64,000 bases of DNA from Icerya purchasi (GCA_039619475.1 CM077115.1:177204060-177268059), one strand, 5' to 3'. Counted from the first letter of the stretch, positions 44,850-58,021 are shown. The notes: generated by a model from the sequence alone, not told the origin. Numbers and translations: made by a program.

Positions 44850-46900
44850 GAAGATGTATATTATAGAATTCCTAGGAGTGTGATTGCGTCTGTAGAACAA
44901 TAAACTGGGATAAGCGATGAAGTGTACCCCATCAGAGGGGCGGGGTGAGTGATACTTGATAATTAACTTGGTCTTTGTGCACATTGCTGGGCGGTTATAA
45001 TATGTCTGGTCAAAATGAGTTGTTGTATACCATTTTTGTTATTCATTAAACATACACACTGAAAGGTGTGATAGGCCCATCAACATCTAGATTCCTACAA
45101 TCATCTCAATTTTATAATTGTAATCTGCACTAAACAAGTGTATATTACTATGACTGCATCAAGTCTGTTATGGCTGTTAATGTTAGGAGGGCAGATATTG
45201 CACCATGCATTAAAAGATGAATACAGGCATGTACATACCTCTGCAGGCTCACACAGCATCATAATTAACATTGTTACATCACATGTATACATATGTGTAC
45301 TAAATAAAACATGCATAAGCATGTCATGGGCGTGCACATTACTATGTTGGAAGGTTTTGGCACTTCATTCACTGAAAATTTCATTAAGTCTTACATAATC
45401 AGATAGTAGGCCCAGGATATGACAAAAGTACCCTCATAAAAGAGTATACATTGAGCGCATCCTTTGCAGCAATTAAACAGGCTGTATATTACTACATGTT
45501 AGTGGCCTAAACAGTTTTATTAGTCATCCACTATTTTAAATTAATTAGATCAATCTAAGCTCATTTCCAGAAATATTGTAAAGTGTATATGCCATTGTCA
45601 TCATATCGTCATCGTCATCACCATTGTTGTAATTATTACAAACAGTGTAAAGCATCCTTCTGACGCACTACCATTCATACAACCATCTTTGATGAAGAAA
45701 CTTTTACTGGTATCATCTCATGATGAGCGTATTATCACACATGGAAAATGAGCATTGACATGTTGAGAAATGTATTTTTTAGATCTTTTACACTATTTTC
45801 ATCAAGGTTTGCTATTTCCCACCATTTTCTTATGTTTTTTAGCATTTTTCATGCAATTTTCCTTGTTTTTTCAACATTTTTGTCAGGTTTGCACTAATTC
45901 AGCTCTGTCAACCATTATTATAATTTAAAAGTGGCTCCTCTGTTTAATTGTTAGCACTTCTCTTGTATAGATCCTATGATTTCCTGGATGTTGTATATTT
46001 TTATTATAATATCCACATCAACGTTTTGTCTTGTTTAATGATGCAATATTAGTTTCCGTCTCTGTGTTAATCATAAATCTCATCGCTCTGGGGTCTAATG
46101 GTTCCTCTTTCCATTCACAGATGGAATCCATATACATGTTGGTTTGCTAGCAAGTTGCCACTAATTACAATCAATTTCCTGGTATTTCTTACCAGTTTCT
46201 TGTGTTTTAGTACTTTTTATGCTACTTTTTCACCAATTTGTGCTATTTCACATCTTTCTTATGTTTGAACACTTATTGTGCAGTTTTTCAGTAATTTTCA
46301 CAATTCCTCAGTATTTTCTTATGCTGTAACACCTTGTATACAGTCTTCACCAAATTTTACCATCATTCATCAATAATTTCACTAATTCGGTCCTCCAAAC
46401 CATTGTTTTACCCTATAAGCGATTGTCTATTTAATTTTTTATGATTAAGAAAGAACATAATGTATATTATAGAATTTTCAGAAGTGTGATTGAGTCTGCA
46501 GAATAATAAACACGGGTAAGAGGTGGAGCATGCTCCATCAAGTGGGGTAAGTGATGCTTAGTAATTGACCTGGTTATTATGCACATTGCAAAGCAGTTAT
46601 AATATGTTTGGCAAAAATTAGTCGTTGTATGTCATTCTTGTTATACATTAAACATTTACACTGAGGAAGATGATTAGCTTGTCAACATCTGGATCCCTGC
46701 AATTATTTTGATTGTATAATTGTAATCTGCACTGAGCAAGGGGAATTTCATAAAGACATATAATTAGATAGTAGACACTGCACATGACAAAAGCAGCTCA
46801 TAAAAGAGTGTACAATGAACACATCCTTTGCAGCAATTCAACAAGTTGTATATTACTACATGTTAGTGACCTAATTAGTTTATCAATCATCCACAATGAT
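44850..46900 (+). repeat. Internal tandem duplication within the left arm
   Basis: Interval 44850-45540 recurs diverged at 46450-46880. Shared runs include ATGTATATTATAGAATT, TTGTAATCTGCACT and ATATTACTACATGTTAGTG. The interval 42100-42500 is likewise repeated at 46120-46430 (ACATGTTGGTTTGCTAGCAA). The arm grew by segmental duplication before the palindrome formed. Confidence 0.75.
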
Positions 46901-47184
46901 TACTTGTATGCAAAGCAGCACAGTAGAAACATATAGGCTAAAACACAAATAAGCCTTGTGAGGGCTAGTACTATGCTTATTTTGGTGTCATATATGGGAA
47001 TGCCTATGAGACCTATAAGCTAAGACAGATCTCCTCATATACACTGTCATCACAATTATCAACAACACAAATATATAGGCATACAAAGCAATTTGGCAGA
47101 GGTTAGCAAGACATATCAGCTTTGGTATATTAGAGGTATAATAAAGCACACCCTGATGTATACACACCCACACATATTTGTACA

Positions 47185-47206
47185 CACACACACACACACA
47201 CACACA
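47185..47206. repeat. (CA)n microsatellite (left arm)
   Basis: Eleven CA units. The mirror is (TG)n at 50284-50308. Confidence 0.9.
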
Positions 47207-47509
47207 TTCATATGAATACATACACAAATACACATGCAAGCACACACATATCAAGTTTTGAGCATTGTCATTGTTGCTGTCTTTGTCATTATCATCAGTA
47301 TCATCATCGTCATCATCAGTGGGTACAAAGTTCATAATGCAAAGTAATTTTAATTTTTTCAACAGTTTTACTCACAAATAAATTCATTTAAACAATTTTA
47401 TTTTTAAAAAGTATTACCACTTGACCGACTTTACCTGAATCCCCAAAATGAAATAAACACCTTTTCCTATATTTTTTAACACTTTTCATACAATTTTTGA
47501 CCATTGGGG

Positions 47510-48030
47510 TAATGATGGTAGTAACAATGCCAGTGACACTAGTGCTGATAACAACATTGCCAATGAGATAATGATAGTAATGATGTTGATGCTGATTACA
47601 GTAATGTTGAGGATGATGCTAGTAATGATGATAACAATGTTGACAATTATGATGAGGGTGATGATAGTAATAAAAATGCCAGTGATGCTGATGTTGATGA
47701 CAATAGCACTGACAATGGTGGTAGTAAAAATGCTTGTGATAATGACAACACTAATGATGGTAATGATAATAGCAAGGCTAGCAGTGTGGTAGTAGTGTCT
47801 CTGACAGCATGCATTATTGTATATAGTATCAATCAGCATCTTTGTGATAGTGCTGGTACTGGCAGCAGTGTGTATTGGTGTTTTCATGATGATGCTGATG
47901 GTGATGATGTTGGTAGTAATAATGCCAGTGATGCCGGTGCTTATGACAGCAACATTGACTATGATGCTAGTAATGATGCCAACAATGCTGACAATTAATA
48001 CAAAGGTGATGTGGTGATGGTAATGACAGC
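47510..48030 (+). repeat. GAT/AAT/AGT minisatellite, block 2 (left arm)
   Basis: Same unit types and same orientation as block 1, followed in both cases by GCAGGAA.GTTAGG and ACAGTTGGAATT. Block 2 is therefore a duplicate of block 1 plus flank. The mirror is at about 49460-49980. Confidence 0.8.
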
Positions 48031-48199
48031 AGTGTGTATTTTTCTATATGGTGTCTTTATGATTGTGTTGGTGCTGGTGCTGACAGCAGCATGTATTAGT
48101 GTCCGTGTTATTGTTAGTGGTGATGGTATAAACAGCAGTATATATTAGTGTATATAGTGTCTTTGTGATAGTGTTGATGTTGATGGTGCTGGCAGAGGA

Positions 48200-48739
48200 G
48201 GTGCAGAGGGTTGCTGGGCCAAAGCAGGAAGGTTAGGTGATGGAATACAGTTGGAATTGACTAAATAACAAATTGTTTATGCTTTCAGATTTAGTTTCTT
48301 GCACACCTACATCCTGTTATTGATTGTGCTTTGAAATCTGCTCTTATATAGTATTGTCAGGCAGGCTGTGGGTTGAAGGGGGTAGAGGATAGTGCTTAGT
48401 GAGTATGTGGGGGTAGCAGGTATTTGATGGGTTACAATACTAATAATAGACCATAGGGAAAGTTTTCAGCTAGGAGTGATGGGAAATAGGTGGTGGATTG
48501 TCCTGGAAGGGGTAGTTGGGTTAACCTTAGAGCTCTGGATTAAAAGAAATGTAGGGGTAGTTTTTGGTGGGGGTGAAAAATAATGTGCATTACATAAGTG
48601 GTGGTTGCAGGGTAAATGTTAGGGGTAGTTGGGTTAAAAATGAAAGATTTTATAGGTATTTGGGTTAAATTTGTCCTTGGAATAGGGGTAGTTAGGTGGG
48701 TTTTGGCCATTTCTAGGGCCATTTAGGTTATAACATCAT
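48200..48739 (-). repeat. Inner terminal repeat of the left arm
   Basis: Reverse-complemented, this segment contains CCTAACTACCCCTATTCC, AATTTAACCCAAATACC, TTTAATCCAGAGCTCTAA and CACATACTCACTAAGCACT then ATCCTCTACCCCC. These are diverged versions of blocks in the outer repeat 39470-40380, in opposite orientation. The mirror copy lies at 48751-49160. Confidence 0.72.
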
Positions 48740-48769
48740 ATGGTGTATGTATGATGTTATAACCTAAAT
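48721..48769. other. Centre of symmetry of the palindrome
   Basis: Two perfect 19-nt inverted sequences (ATTTAGGTTATAACATCAT and its complement) face each other across ATGGTGTATGT. The 11-nt spacer is the only non-palindromic part at the centre and would form the loop of a hairpin. Confidence 0.92.
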
Positions 48770-51700
48770 GGCCCTAGAAATGGCCAAAACCCACCTAACT
48801 ACCCCTATTCCAAGGACAAATTTAACCCAAATACCTATAAAATCTTTCATTTTTAACCCAACTACCCCTAACATTTACCCTGCAACCACCACTTATGTAA
48901 TGCACATTATTTTTCACCCCCACCAAAAACTACCCCTACATTTCTTTTAATCCAGAGCTCTAAGGTTAACCCAACTACCCCTTCCAGGACAATCCACCAC
49001 CTATTTCCCATCACTCCTAGCTGAAAACTTTCCCTATGGTCTATTATTAGTATTGTAACCCATCAAATACCTGCTACCCCCACATACTCACTAAGCACTA
49101 TCCTCTACCCCCTTCAACCCACAGCCTGCCTGACAATACTATATAAGAGCAGATTTCAAAGCACAATCAATAACAGGATGTAGGTGTGCAAGAAACTAAA
49201 TCTGAAAGCATAAACAATTTGTTATTTAGTCAATTCCAACTGTATTCCATCACCTAACCTTCCTGCTTTGGCCCAGCAACCCTCTGCACCTCCTCTGCCA
49301 GCACCATCAACATCAACACTATCACAAAGACACTATATACACTAATATATACTGCTGTTTATACCATCACCACTAACAATAACACGGACACTAATACATG
49401 CTGCTGTCAGCACCAGCACCAACACAATCATAAAGACACCATATAGAAAAATACACACTGCTGTCATTACCATCACCACATCACCTTTGTATTAATTGTC
49501 AGCATTGTTGGCATCATTACTAGCATCATAGTCAATGTTGCTGTCATAAGCACCGGCATCACTGGCATTATTACTACCAACATCATCACCATCAGCATCA
49601 TCATGAAAACACCAATACACACTGCTGCCAGTACCAGCACTATCACAAAGATGCTGATTGATACTATATACAATAATGCATGCTGTCAGAGACACTACTA
49701 CCACACTGCTAGCCTTGCTATTATCATTACCATCATTAGTGTTGTCATTATCACAAGCATTTTTACTACCACCATTGTCAGTGCTATTGTCATCAACATC
49801 AGCATCACTGGCATTTTTATTACTATCATCACCCTCATCATAATTGTCAACATTGTTATCATCATTACTAGCATCATCCTCAACATTACTGTAATCAGCA
49901 TCAACATCATTACTATCATTATCTCATTGGCAATGTTGTTATCAGCACTAGTGTCACTGGCATTGTTACTACCATCATTACCCCAATGGTCAAAAATTGT
50001 ATGAAAAGTGTTAAAAAATATAGGAAAAGGTGTTTATTTCATTTTGGGGATTCAGGTAAAGTCGGTCAAGTGGTAATACTTTTTAAAAATAAAATTGTTT
50101 AAATGAATTTATTTGTGAGTAAAACTGTTGAAAAAATTAAAATTACTTTGCATTATGAACTTTGTACCCACTGATGATGACGATGATGATACTGATGATA
50201 ATGACAAAGACAGCAACAATGACAATGCTCAAAACTTGATATGTGTGTGCTTGCATGTGTATTTGTGTATGTATTCATATGAATGTGTGTGTGTGTGTGT
50301 GTGTGTGTACAAATATGTGTGGGTGTGTATACATCAGGGTGTGCTTTATTATACCTCTAATATACCAAAGCTGATATGTCTTGCTAACCTCTGCCAAATT
50401 GCTTTGTATGCCTATATATTTGTGTTGTTGATAATTGTGATGACAGTGTATATGAGGAGATCTGTCTTAGCTTATAGGTCTCATAGGCATTCCCATATAT
50501 GACACCAAAATAAGCATAGTACTAGCCCTCACAAGGCTTATTTGTGTTTTAGCCTATATGTTTCTACTGTGCTGCTTTGCATACAAGTAATCATTGTGGA
50601 TGATTGATAAACTAATTAGGTCACTAACATGTAGTAATATACAACTTGTTGAATTGCTGCAAAGGATGTGTTCATTGTACACTCTTTTATGAGCTGCTTT
50701 TGTCATGTGCAGTGTCTACTATCTAATTATATGTCTTTATGAAATTCCCCTTGCTCAGTGCAGATTACAATTATACAATCAAAATAATTGCAGGGATCCA
50801 GATGTTGACAAGCTAATCATCTTCCTCAGTGTAAATGTTTAATGTATAACAAGAATGACATACAACGACTAATTTTTGCCAAACATATTATAACTGCTTT
50901 GCAATGTGCATAATAACCAGGTCAATTACTAAGCATCACTTACCCCACTTGATGGAGCATGCTCCACCTCTTACCCGTGTTTATTATTCTGCAGACTCAA
51001 TCACACTTCTGAAAATTCTATAATATACATTATGTTCTTTCTTAATCATAAAAAATTAAATAGACAATCGCTTATAGGGTAAAACAATGGTTTGGAGGAC
51101 CGAATTAGTGAAATTATTGATGAATGATGGTAAAATTTGGTGAAGACTGTATACAAGGTGTTACAGCATAAGAAAATACTGAGGAATTGTGAAAATTACT
51201 GAAAAACTGCACAATAAGTGTTCAAACATAAGAAAGATGTGAAATAGCACAAATTGGTGAAAAAGTAGCATAAAAAGTACTAAAACACAAGAAACTGGTA
51301 AGAAATACCAGGAAATTGATTGTAATTAGTGGCAACTTGCTAGCAAACCAACATGTATATGGATTCCATCTGTGAATGGAAAGAGGAACCATTAGACCCC
51401 AGAGCGATGAGATTTATGATTAACACAGAGACGGAAACTAATATTGCATCATTAAACAAGACAAAACGTTGATGTGGATATTATAATAAAAATATACAAC
51501 ATCCAGGAAATCATAGGATCTATACAAGAGAAGTGCTAACAATTAAACAGAGGAGCCACTTTTAAATTATAATAATGGTTGACAGAGCTGAATTAGTGCA
51601 AACCTGACAAAAATGTTGAAAAAACAAGGAAAATTGCATGAAAAATGCTAAAAAACATAAGAAAATGGTGGGAAATAGCAAACCTTGATGAAAATAGTGT

Positions 51701-53120
51701 AAAAGATCTAAAAAATACATTTCTCAACATGTCAATGCTCATTTTCCATGTGTGATAATACGCTCATCATGAGATGATACCAGTAAAAGTTTCTTCATCA
51801 AAGATGGTTGTATGAATGGTAGTGCGTCAGAAGGATGCTTTACACTGTTTGTAATAATTACAACAATGGTGATGACGATGACGATATGATGACAATGGCA
51901 TATACACTTTACAATATTTCTGGAAATGAGCTTAGATTGATCTAATTAATTTAAAATAGTGGATGACTAATAAAACTGTTTAGGCCACTAACATGTAGTA
52001 ATATACAGCCTGTTTAATTGCTGCAAAGGATGCGCTCAATGTATACTCTTTTATGAGGGTACTTTTGTCATATCCTGGGCCTACTATCTGATTATGTAAG
52101 ACTTAATGAAATTTTCAGTGAATGAAGTGCCAAAACCTTCCAACATAGTAATGTGCACGCCCATGACATGCTTATGCATGTTTTATTTAGTACACATATG
52201 TATACATGTGATGTAACAATGTTAATTATGATGCTGTGTGAGCCTGCAGAGGTATGTACATGCCTGTATTCATCTTTTAATGCATGGTGCAATATCTGCC
52301 CTCCTAACATTAACAGCCATAACAGACTTGATGCAGTCATAGTAATATACACTTGTTTAGTGCAGATTACAATTATAAAATTGAGATGATTGTAGGAATC
52401 TAGATGTTGATGGGCCTATCACACCTTTCAGTGTGTATGTTTAATGAATAACAAAAATGGTATACAACAACTCATTTTGACCAGACATATTATAACCGCC
52501 CAGCAATGTGCACAAAGACCAAGTTAATTATCAAGTATCACTCACCCCGCCCCTCTGATGGGGTACACTTCATCGCTTATCCCAGTTTATTGTTCTACAG
52601 ACGCAATCACACTCCTAGGAATTCTATAATATACATCTTCTCACTAACACACAACAACCATTATACTATAATCAATACATCAGAAAGTTCTATAAACCTC
52701 CCACAACCAGTCACCAATCTGTTCAAACATAATTTCACAATGAATAGAATGCTGTAACAAGAAGTATACAGCTCAGGTTACACACTCCTCTTTACATGAA
52801 AATTATTCCATTTAGGACTAAAATAACTACATTTAGACAAAAACATCAAATTTTAGGAGATAAACTTCATCTCGCCCAAAAATACAGTCATTTTAGGCAC
52901 AAAACAGCAATTATAGTGCAAAATACCCCATTTTAGGCTAAAATCGCTTCAATTTTAGGTAGAAAACAACAAAATATATTGAAAAATGACCCCTCTTAGG
53001 GAAATCTCCCAATCTAATTGCAAATACATTTTAATTAGAATAGACGCTATCTCAATACACCATAACTAAGTTTATGCAGACTATTTTAAGCCTACATATT
53101 CTCAGATATAGCGAATTTTA

Positions 53121-53447
53121 TTACACAGTAAAATACAATACATAATGCTTAATGTCACACTTAATATAATAATACAGAGTTCCGCGCACTCATGCAATAT
53201 ACCTATTCTTCTCCAATATACACACTCTTAGTTCGGCTAAAACAATATTAAACTTTTCATAGAATTCATTATATGTACAATTTCCATAAGTGAATTTATC
53301 GTCACTACCGCTTAATACTATTTTATTCTGATTCAGGGTATACAGTATATGTTTATAACTTTGAATATTTTAATATGTCTTATAATTATCGCATAATTTA
53401 CCACATGCGCCGCTCACACAATTATAATAATGTATAAAATCAAGTTC
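53121..53447 (-). pseudogene. Coding relic B, mirror copy (right arm)
   Basis: Reverse-complement copy of 44043-44369 with the same two internal stops. Confidence 0.4.
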
Positions 53448-53770
53448 TTTCTGCAAACGTCTAGTAAATGTCTCAGATATGATCTTTCCTCAGAACGCTC
53501 TTACTAAATGGCAACATGATAGTTACACTGACGATATCAAATGGTACCTCGAGCAGTTGGGCGACTGAAGACAAAGCCTAGCTCTATGGGCTAGACCTGG
53601 CGCTCAAAGCTATGCCCGATTCAACAAGGAAACCCCTATAGACAACTGGAGACCGCCATAGAAGGCCTAAAGTGTTCTACAGCCACAACGATTGCTAAGC
53701 TGTAGATGAGGCTAGTAGATGTGGAGAGGCTGAAAGGAATCCTGTAGAAGGTTATTGTGGACGAACATGG
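53440..53770 (+). pseudogene. Third paralogue of block A (right arm), includes the 104-bp segment
   Basis: Reads LVNVSDMIFPQNALTKWQHD and KWYLEQLGD, then in a shifted frame YGLDLALKAMPDST, QLETAIEGLKCSTATTIAKL and LVDVERLKG. These align with LVDVLDVIALQDALIKHQ, KWILQHW, FDALDQALKDMTDS, QLQTVVEYIKYSTAVVFSKL and LVEVEGLKG of block A. The part from QLETAIEG onward lies in the 104 bp deleted from the left arm. Confidence 0.45.
53643..53746. other. 104 bp present only in the right arm
   Basis: The left arm joins CCCCTATAGA directly to GAAGGTTATTG at the mirrored site (about 43848), with a GA microhomology at the junction. The segment holds part of a block A paralogue, so the left arm has suffered a deletion. 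Confidence 0.82.
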
Positions 53771-54011
53771 ACGTAGTAAAGAGTTGGAAGGAGAAACTAA
53801 CACAAATGGTGAAAAAATGTGGAAAATTTTATGAAAAGCACTTAAAACATAGGAAAATGGCGAGAAATAGCAAAAATTGATGAAAACATCATAAAAAGTG
53901 CTAAAATGTGAGGAGATGGTGAGAAATAGCGGAAAATTGGCTATAATTAGTTAAAAATGAGGAAAATGGTGTAATAGTGTTCAAGTGTAAGAAAATGGTA
54001 AAGGAAGAAAA

Positions 54012-54160
54012 CATGACCAGGTGCTTAAAGATGTGACCGATTCAGCCATTAAACCCCATATTCACATGAAGACTGCCATGGACGCCCTGAAACATACTAC
54101 ACCCGCTGTGATCACTATGCTGGAGATGTGCCTAGCAGAAGTCTAGAGTCTGAAAGGTAA
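54012..54160 (+). pseudogene. Fourth partial paralogue of the coiled-coil block (right arm)
   Basis: Frame reads HDQVLKDVTDSAIKPHIHMK, then TAMDALKHTTPAVITMLEMC and, after a stop, SLKGK. It matches LDQALKDMTDSG...QTVVEYIKYSTAVVFSKLEM in block A. The mirror copy in the left arm is at about 43434-43582 on the minus strand. Confidence 0.42.
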
Positions 54161-54914
54161 AAATAGAGAAGGTTATCACAGAAGAAGATTGATACCATAA
54201 AGAGTTAGACGCTAAATTACAAATGGTTCTTGCAGAGTTGGAAGAAAAAAAAAATCTGCAAAAAGGTTACTGCTGTTGGAACTTTTCATTATAACCAATA
54301 CTCGGACGTCTTGTGTACTATTCAAAAGACTACTATTCCCAACTTATAGAAAAAAATACATTTTCTTAAAATTTAATAAGAAAAACTGTATATCTAGTGG
54401 GCATTTCTGACACAACTATTTATCTACTGCTCACATCCCAGGTTAACTCTAACACTAATGCCTATTTTAGCTGTGGTGGTGTGCCTGATGGGATTTACCA
54501 AGGTCAATTTTGATTATTGCAGTGACAAGTACACTTTACAATTTTTATAATAATTGTGATAACGACGATGGTGACGACAATGTAATTAACACATGCATGC
54601 CCATCCACACATAGTTACACACATACACATACTCACGTGCAGGCACATGCACATGTGCACATGCAAAAGCACATACACATACACATACACAAACACCCAA
54701 AATCAGTGTAGCATAGATTAGTAAGTTATATTAGCACAGATTGGTTATAGATGTAGCGGAGCACATCCCTGAAGCATGCAGATGCAAAAAACAGCAGATT
54801 TGGTATGGGGTTGGAAAAGTTTAATGGTAGACGGTCAATAGTAATGCATAAGTGTACACAAGCATAAACAGAAGGAACTGGTTAGGAAAGTATTACATTG
54901 ACTAGGCAATCAAA

Positions 54915-55139
54915 TGTAGCATCAATACAGCAATTAATAGCAGACAAACATGTTATGGATTTGTCTTTAACACAAAAAGATGCGCCAACACATTTCAGAG
55001 TGGAGATATACTTGAAATAATGCAGGCCCTAACTGGATTTATACAATTACATAAGACAAAAAAAAAAAATGTTTGTGTGGATACTATAGCAAAAATATAT
55101 AACATTGAGGAACTTAAAGGATTAGCACAAGAGGTATAG
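54915..55139 (+). pseudogene. Coding relic C, mirror copy (right arm)
   Basis: Identical reading to 42455-42679 in the opposite orientation. Confidence 0.4.
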
Positions 55140-56165
55140 TAAAAATTAGCTTATAAGGTAGAACGATGATTTGGAGGGTCAAATTAATGGAATTATTGAT
55201 GAAAGATGGTAAAAATTGAGGAAGCCCTGTAAAAGGTGTTACAATATGAGAAAATGGTGAATATATCAAACAAAATGTGTAAGAAGTGTTCAAACATAAG
55301 AAATGATGCGAAATAGCACAAATTGGTGAAAAATAGTGTAAAAAGTGCTAATACACAAGAAACTTATGAGATATAATGAGAAATCGACTAGTAATTAGTG
55401 ACCAATTGCTAGCAAACCAACATGTACATTGCTTCCATCTGTGCAGGATGTGGGTGCACACAAAAAGCATAAGCAATTTGTTATTTGGGAAATTCCAACT
55501 GTATACTATCGCCTAACATTCCTGCTGTGCCCCAGCGACCCCCTACACCCCCTCTGATGACACAAGCAGCACCAACACTATCACAAAGACACTACATACA
55601 CTAATACATACCACTGTTTATACCATCACTACTAACCATAACACAGACACTATATACACTAATGCACACTGCTGCCATCACCATCATCATAGTCAATGTT
55701 ACTGTCATAAGCATCACTGGCATTTTTACTACCACCATCATCACCATCATTGCCAGCATCATCACAAAGACATCATATATACTAATACACACTGCTGTAT
55801 ACACTACTATCACAAATATGCTGATTGATACTATATGTATACAATAATGCATGATGTCAAAGACACCACCACCATTCCTATAACCTTCTAACAGCCCACA
55901 CCACTAGCCTTGCTATTATCATCACCATCATTAGTGTTGTCATTATCATAAGCATCATTGTCAGTGTTATTGTCATCAGCAGTGCTATCATTGTCAATGT
56001 TGTTGTCATCAGCACTAGCATCACTGGCATTGTTATTACTACCATCACCCTCATTATAATTTTCTGCATTGTTATCATCATTACTAGCATTATTGTCAAC
56101 ATTGCTGTCATTAACATCACCATCACCACCACCATTGTTACTATCATTACTATCAATCATATGAC

Positions 56166-56699
56166 TTGGACTTCAACATTAATTACAAATACTTTGGGGA
56201 AAAAAAATGTTTACTATATGACAGTGCAGTAGTGACTGAAGCTGAGGCAATGGATGATGAAGTGGTGATTGGAAAATGGCCATGCAGAGCCCTTGCCTGT
56301 ACCAGCTTAAAATGGGTGGTTGCTAAGGCATTTAAAGATATTCTCCTTACATATAGTAGCTATGTGACCATGCTGGGCAGACATCTAGTTGATGTCTTGG
56401 ATGTGATTGCTCTGCAGGATGCTCTTATCAAGCATCAGTGTGATTATCATGTGGAAGCTGCCAAGTGGATCCTCCAGCATTGGGTGACCAAAGATAAAAC
56501 CTAGCTGGGTTTGATGCGCTAGATCAGGCACTCAAAGATATGACTGACTCGGGCGATACAGCCCATAGGCAACTGCAGACTGTAGTGGAATACATAAAAT
56601 ATTCTACAGCAGTGGTGTTCTCTAAGCTGGAGATGTGATTGGTGGAGGTGGAGGGGCTGAAAGGAAACCTAGAGAAGGTTATCAAGGATGTAGATCAGT
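56166..56699 (+). pseudogene. Decayed gene block A in right arm
   Basis: Mirror copy of the left-arm block, reading in plus orientation with the same single frameshift after KDK and the same TGA after FSKLEM. Identical decay on both arms means the lesions predate the arm duplication or have been homogenised between arms. Confidence 0.5.
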
Positions 56700-56839
56700 A
56701 TAGTTGTGTGAAAAGCGCTAAAACATAGGAAAATGGTGAGAAATAGCAAATGTTGCCAAAAATAGTGTAAAAATGCTGAAATGTAAGAAAACAGTGAGAA
56801 ATAGTGGTAAATTGACCATAATTAGTTAAAAATGAGGAA

Positions 56840-57125
56840 AAACGTTTACTACATGTCAGTGCAATAGCGACTGAAGCTGAGGTGATGACCTATGAAGTAG
56901 TGATTAGTAAATGGTTGCAGAAGAGCCTTGCCCCAATCAGCTTAGAAGGGGTGGTTACTAAGGCGTCTAAGATATTCTTCCTATATAGGGTAGCTATGCG
57001 ACCATGCTGGGCAGACGTCCGGTCAATGTTTTAGACACGATCAAACTGAAACATTCTACAAAAGCATCAATGGAAAATCTGGAGAAATGCATTGGGGAGT
57101 TAGATGTGCCACTATGGAAAGGATA
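56840..57125 (+). pseudogene. Second paralogue of block A (right arm)
   Basis: Reads IATEAEVMTYEVVISKWLQK, then after shifts MLGRRPVNVLDTIKLKHSTK and MENLEKCIGELDVPLW. Compare EAEAMDDEVVIGKW and MLGRHLVDVLDVIALQ in block A. It is a diverged, frame-broken relative. The mirror copy is at about 40469-40754 on the minus strand. Confidence 0.42.
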
Positions 57126-57859
57126 ATTAAATGGACTGTAGCAGTTAATTTTAGTGTATATGTGTGATGCTGTGTATGTATTGGTACTATCTATCACACT
57201 AATATTCATCACATTTTATGCTATGGTCGAGCAGGCTATGGGGTGTAGAGGATAGTACTTAGTATGTATGTGAGGGTGGTTGGTGGTGGTTAGGTTATAG
57301 TATGGGTTGTGTTATATAATTAATGATGAACTGTGGGGTGATGGGTAGTGGTTGGGTTATAGTGTGGGTTGGGTTACAATGGTAATGACAGACTGTAGGG
57401 TGAGGGGTGGATTAGATATTAAACTGTTCCAAGAGAATTATGGTAGTTTTGGCAAGGAGGGGTTGAAAACAGTGGGGTTGATTATCCTGGAAAAGGTAGA
57501 TGAGTTAATTTAGGGCTCTGGATTAAAATAGATGAAGGAGTGTTTTTTTGAGGGTGAGGGGGTATAAAATAGGGATGGGGTACTGGGAAGAGGGTGATTT
57601 GGTTACTTTTAGAGCTCTGGATTAAAATAGATCAAGGGGTAGTTTTTAAGGGTGAGGGGGTGGAGAATAGGGGTGGAATACTAAAAGAGGGTAGTTTGGT
57701 TGTTTTAAGATGTCTAGATTAAATTAGATGAAGGGGTAGTTTTTGAGGGTAGGGTGGGACTAGGGGGTAGTTGGGTGGCCTTTGGGCTAGGATAGGGGTA
57801 GTTTGGTGACTTTTTGGCATTTGCAGGGTAGTTGGGTTAGTTTTCACTGATTTTAAAGG

Positions 57860-58021
57860 CATTTGGGTTAAATTTTGCCTGGAAATAGGGGTAGTTGGGT
57901 GACCTTTGGGCTGGGATAGGGGTAGTTGGGTGACTTTTTGGCATTTTAAAGGGTAGTTGGGTGACCTTCACACCAGAATAGGGGTAGTTGGGTGACCTTT
58001 GCACCAGAATAGGGGTAGTTG
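57860..58021 (-). repeat. 31-bp subterminal tandem array, right end
   Basis: Mirror of the left array with five units instead of six, written here as GGGGTAGTTGGGTGACCTTT units on the plus strand. Confidence 0.88.

Larger units (their letters stand above)
39470..48739 (+). repeat. Left arm of the giant palindrome
   Basis: Arm of 9270 bp. From outside inward: a G-rich terminus with TGACGTCA, a 31-bp tandem array and C-rich repeats (39538-40380), decayed coding blocks (40500-41430), a GAT minisatellite (41434-42060), AT-rich repeats and coding relics (42100-44370), a duplicated interval (44850-46900), a (CA)n tract, a second GAT minisatellite (47510-48030), and G-rich repeats complementary in type to the outer end (48360-48730). 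It lacks 104 bp present in the right arm (junction near 43848). Confidence 0.88.

Noticed and set aside
47185..47206. Telomeric or centromeric repeat
   Set aside because: Only a plain (CA)n microsatellite. No TTAGG arrays were seen anywhere in the window.
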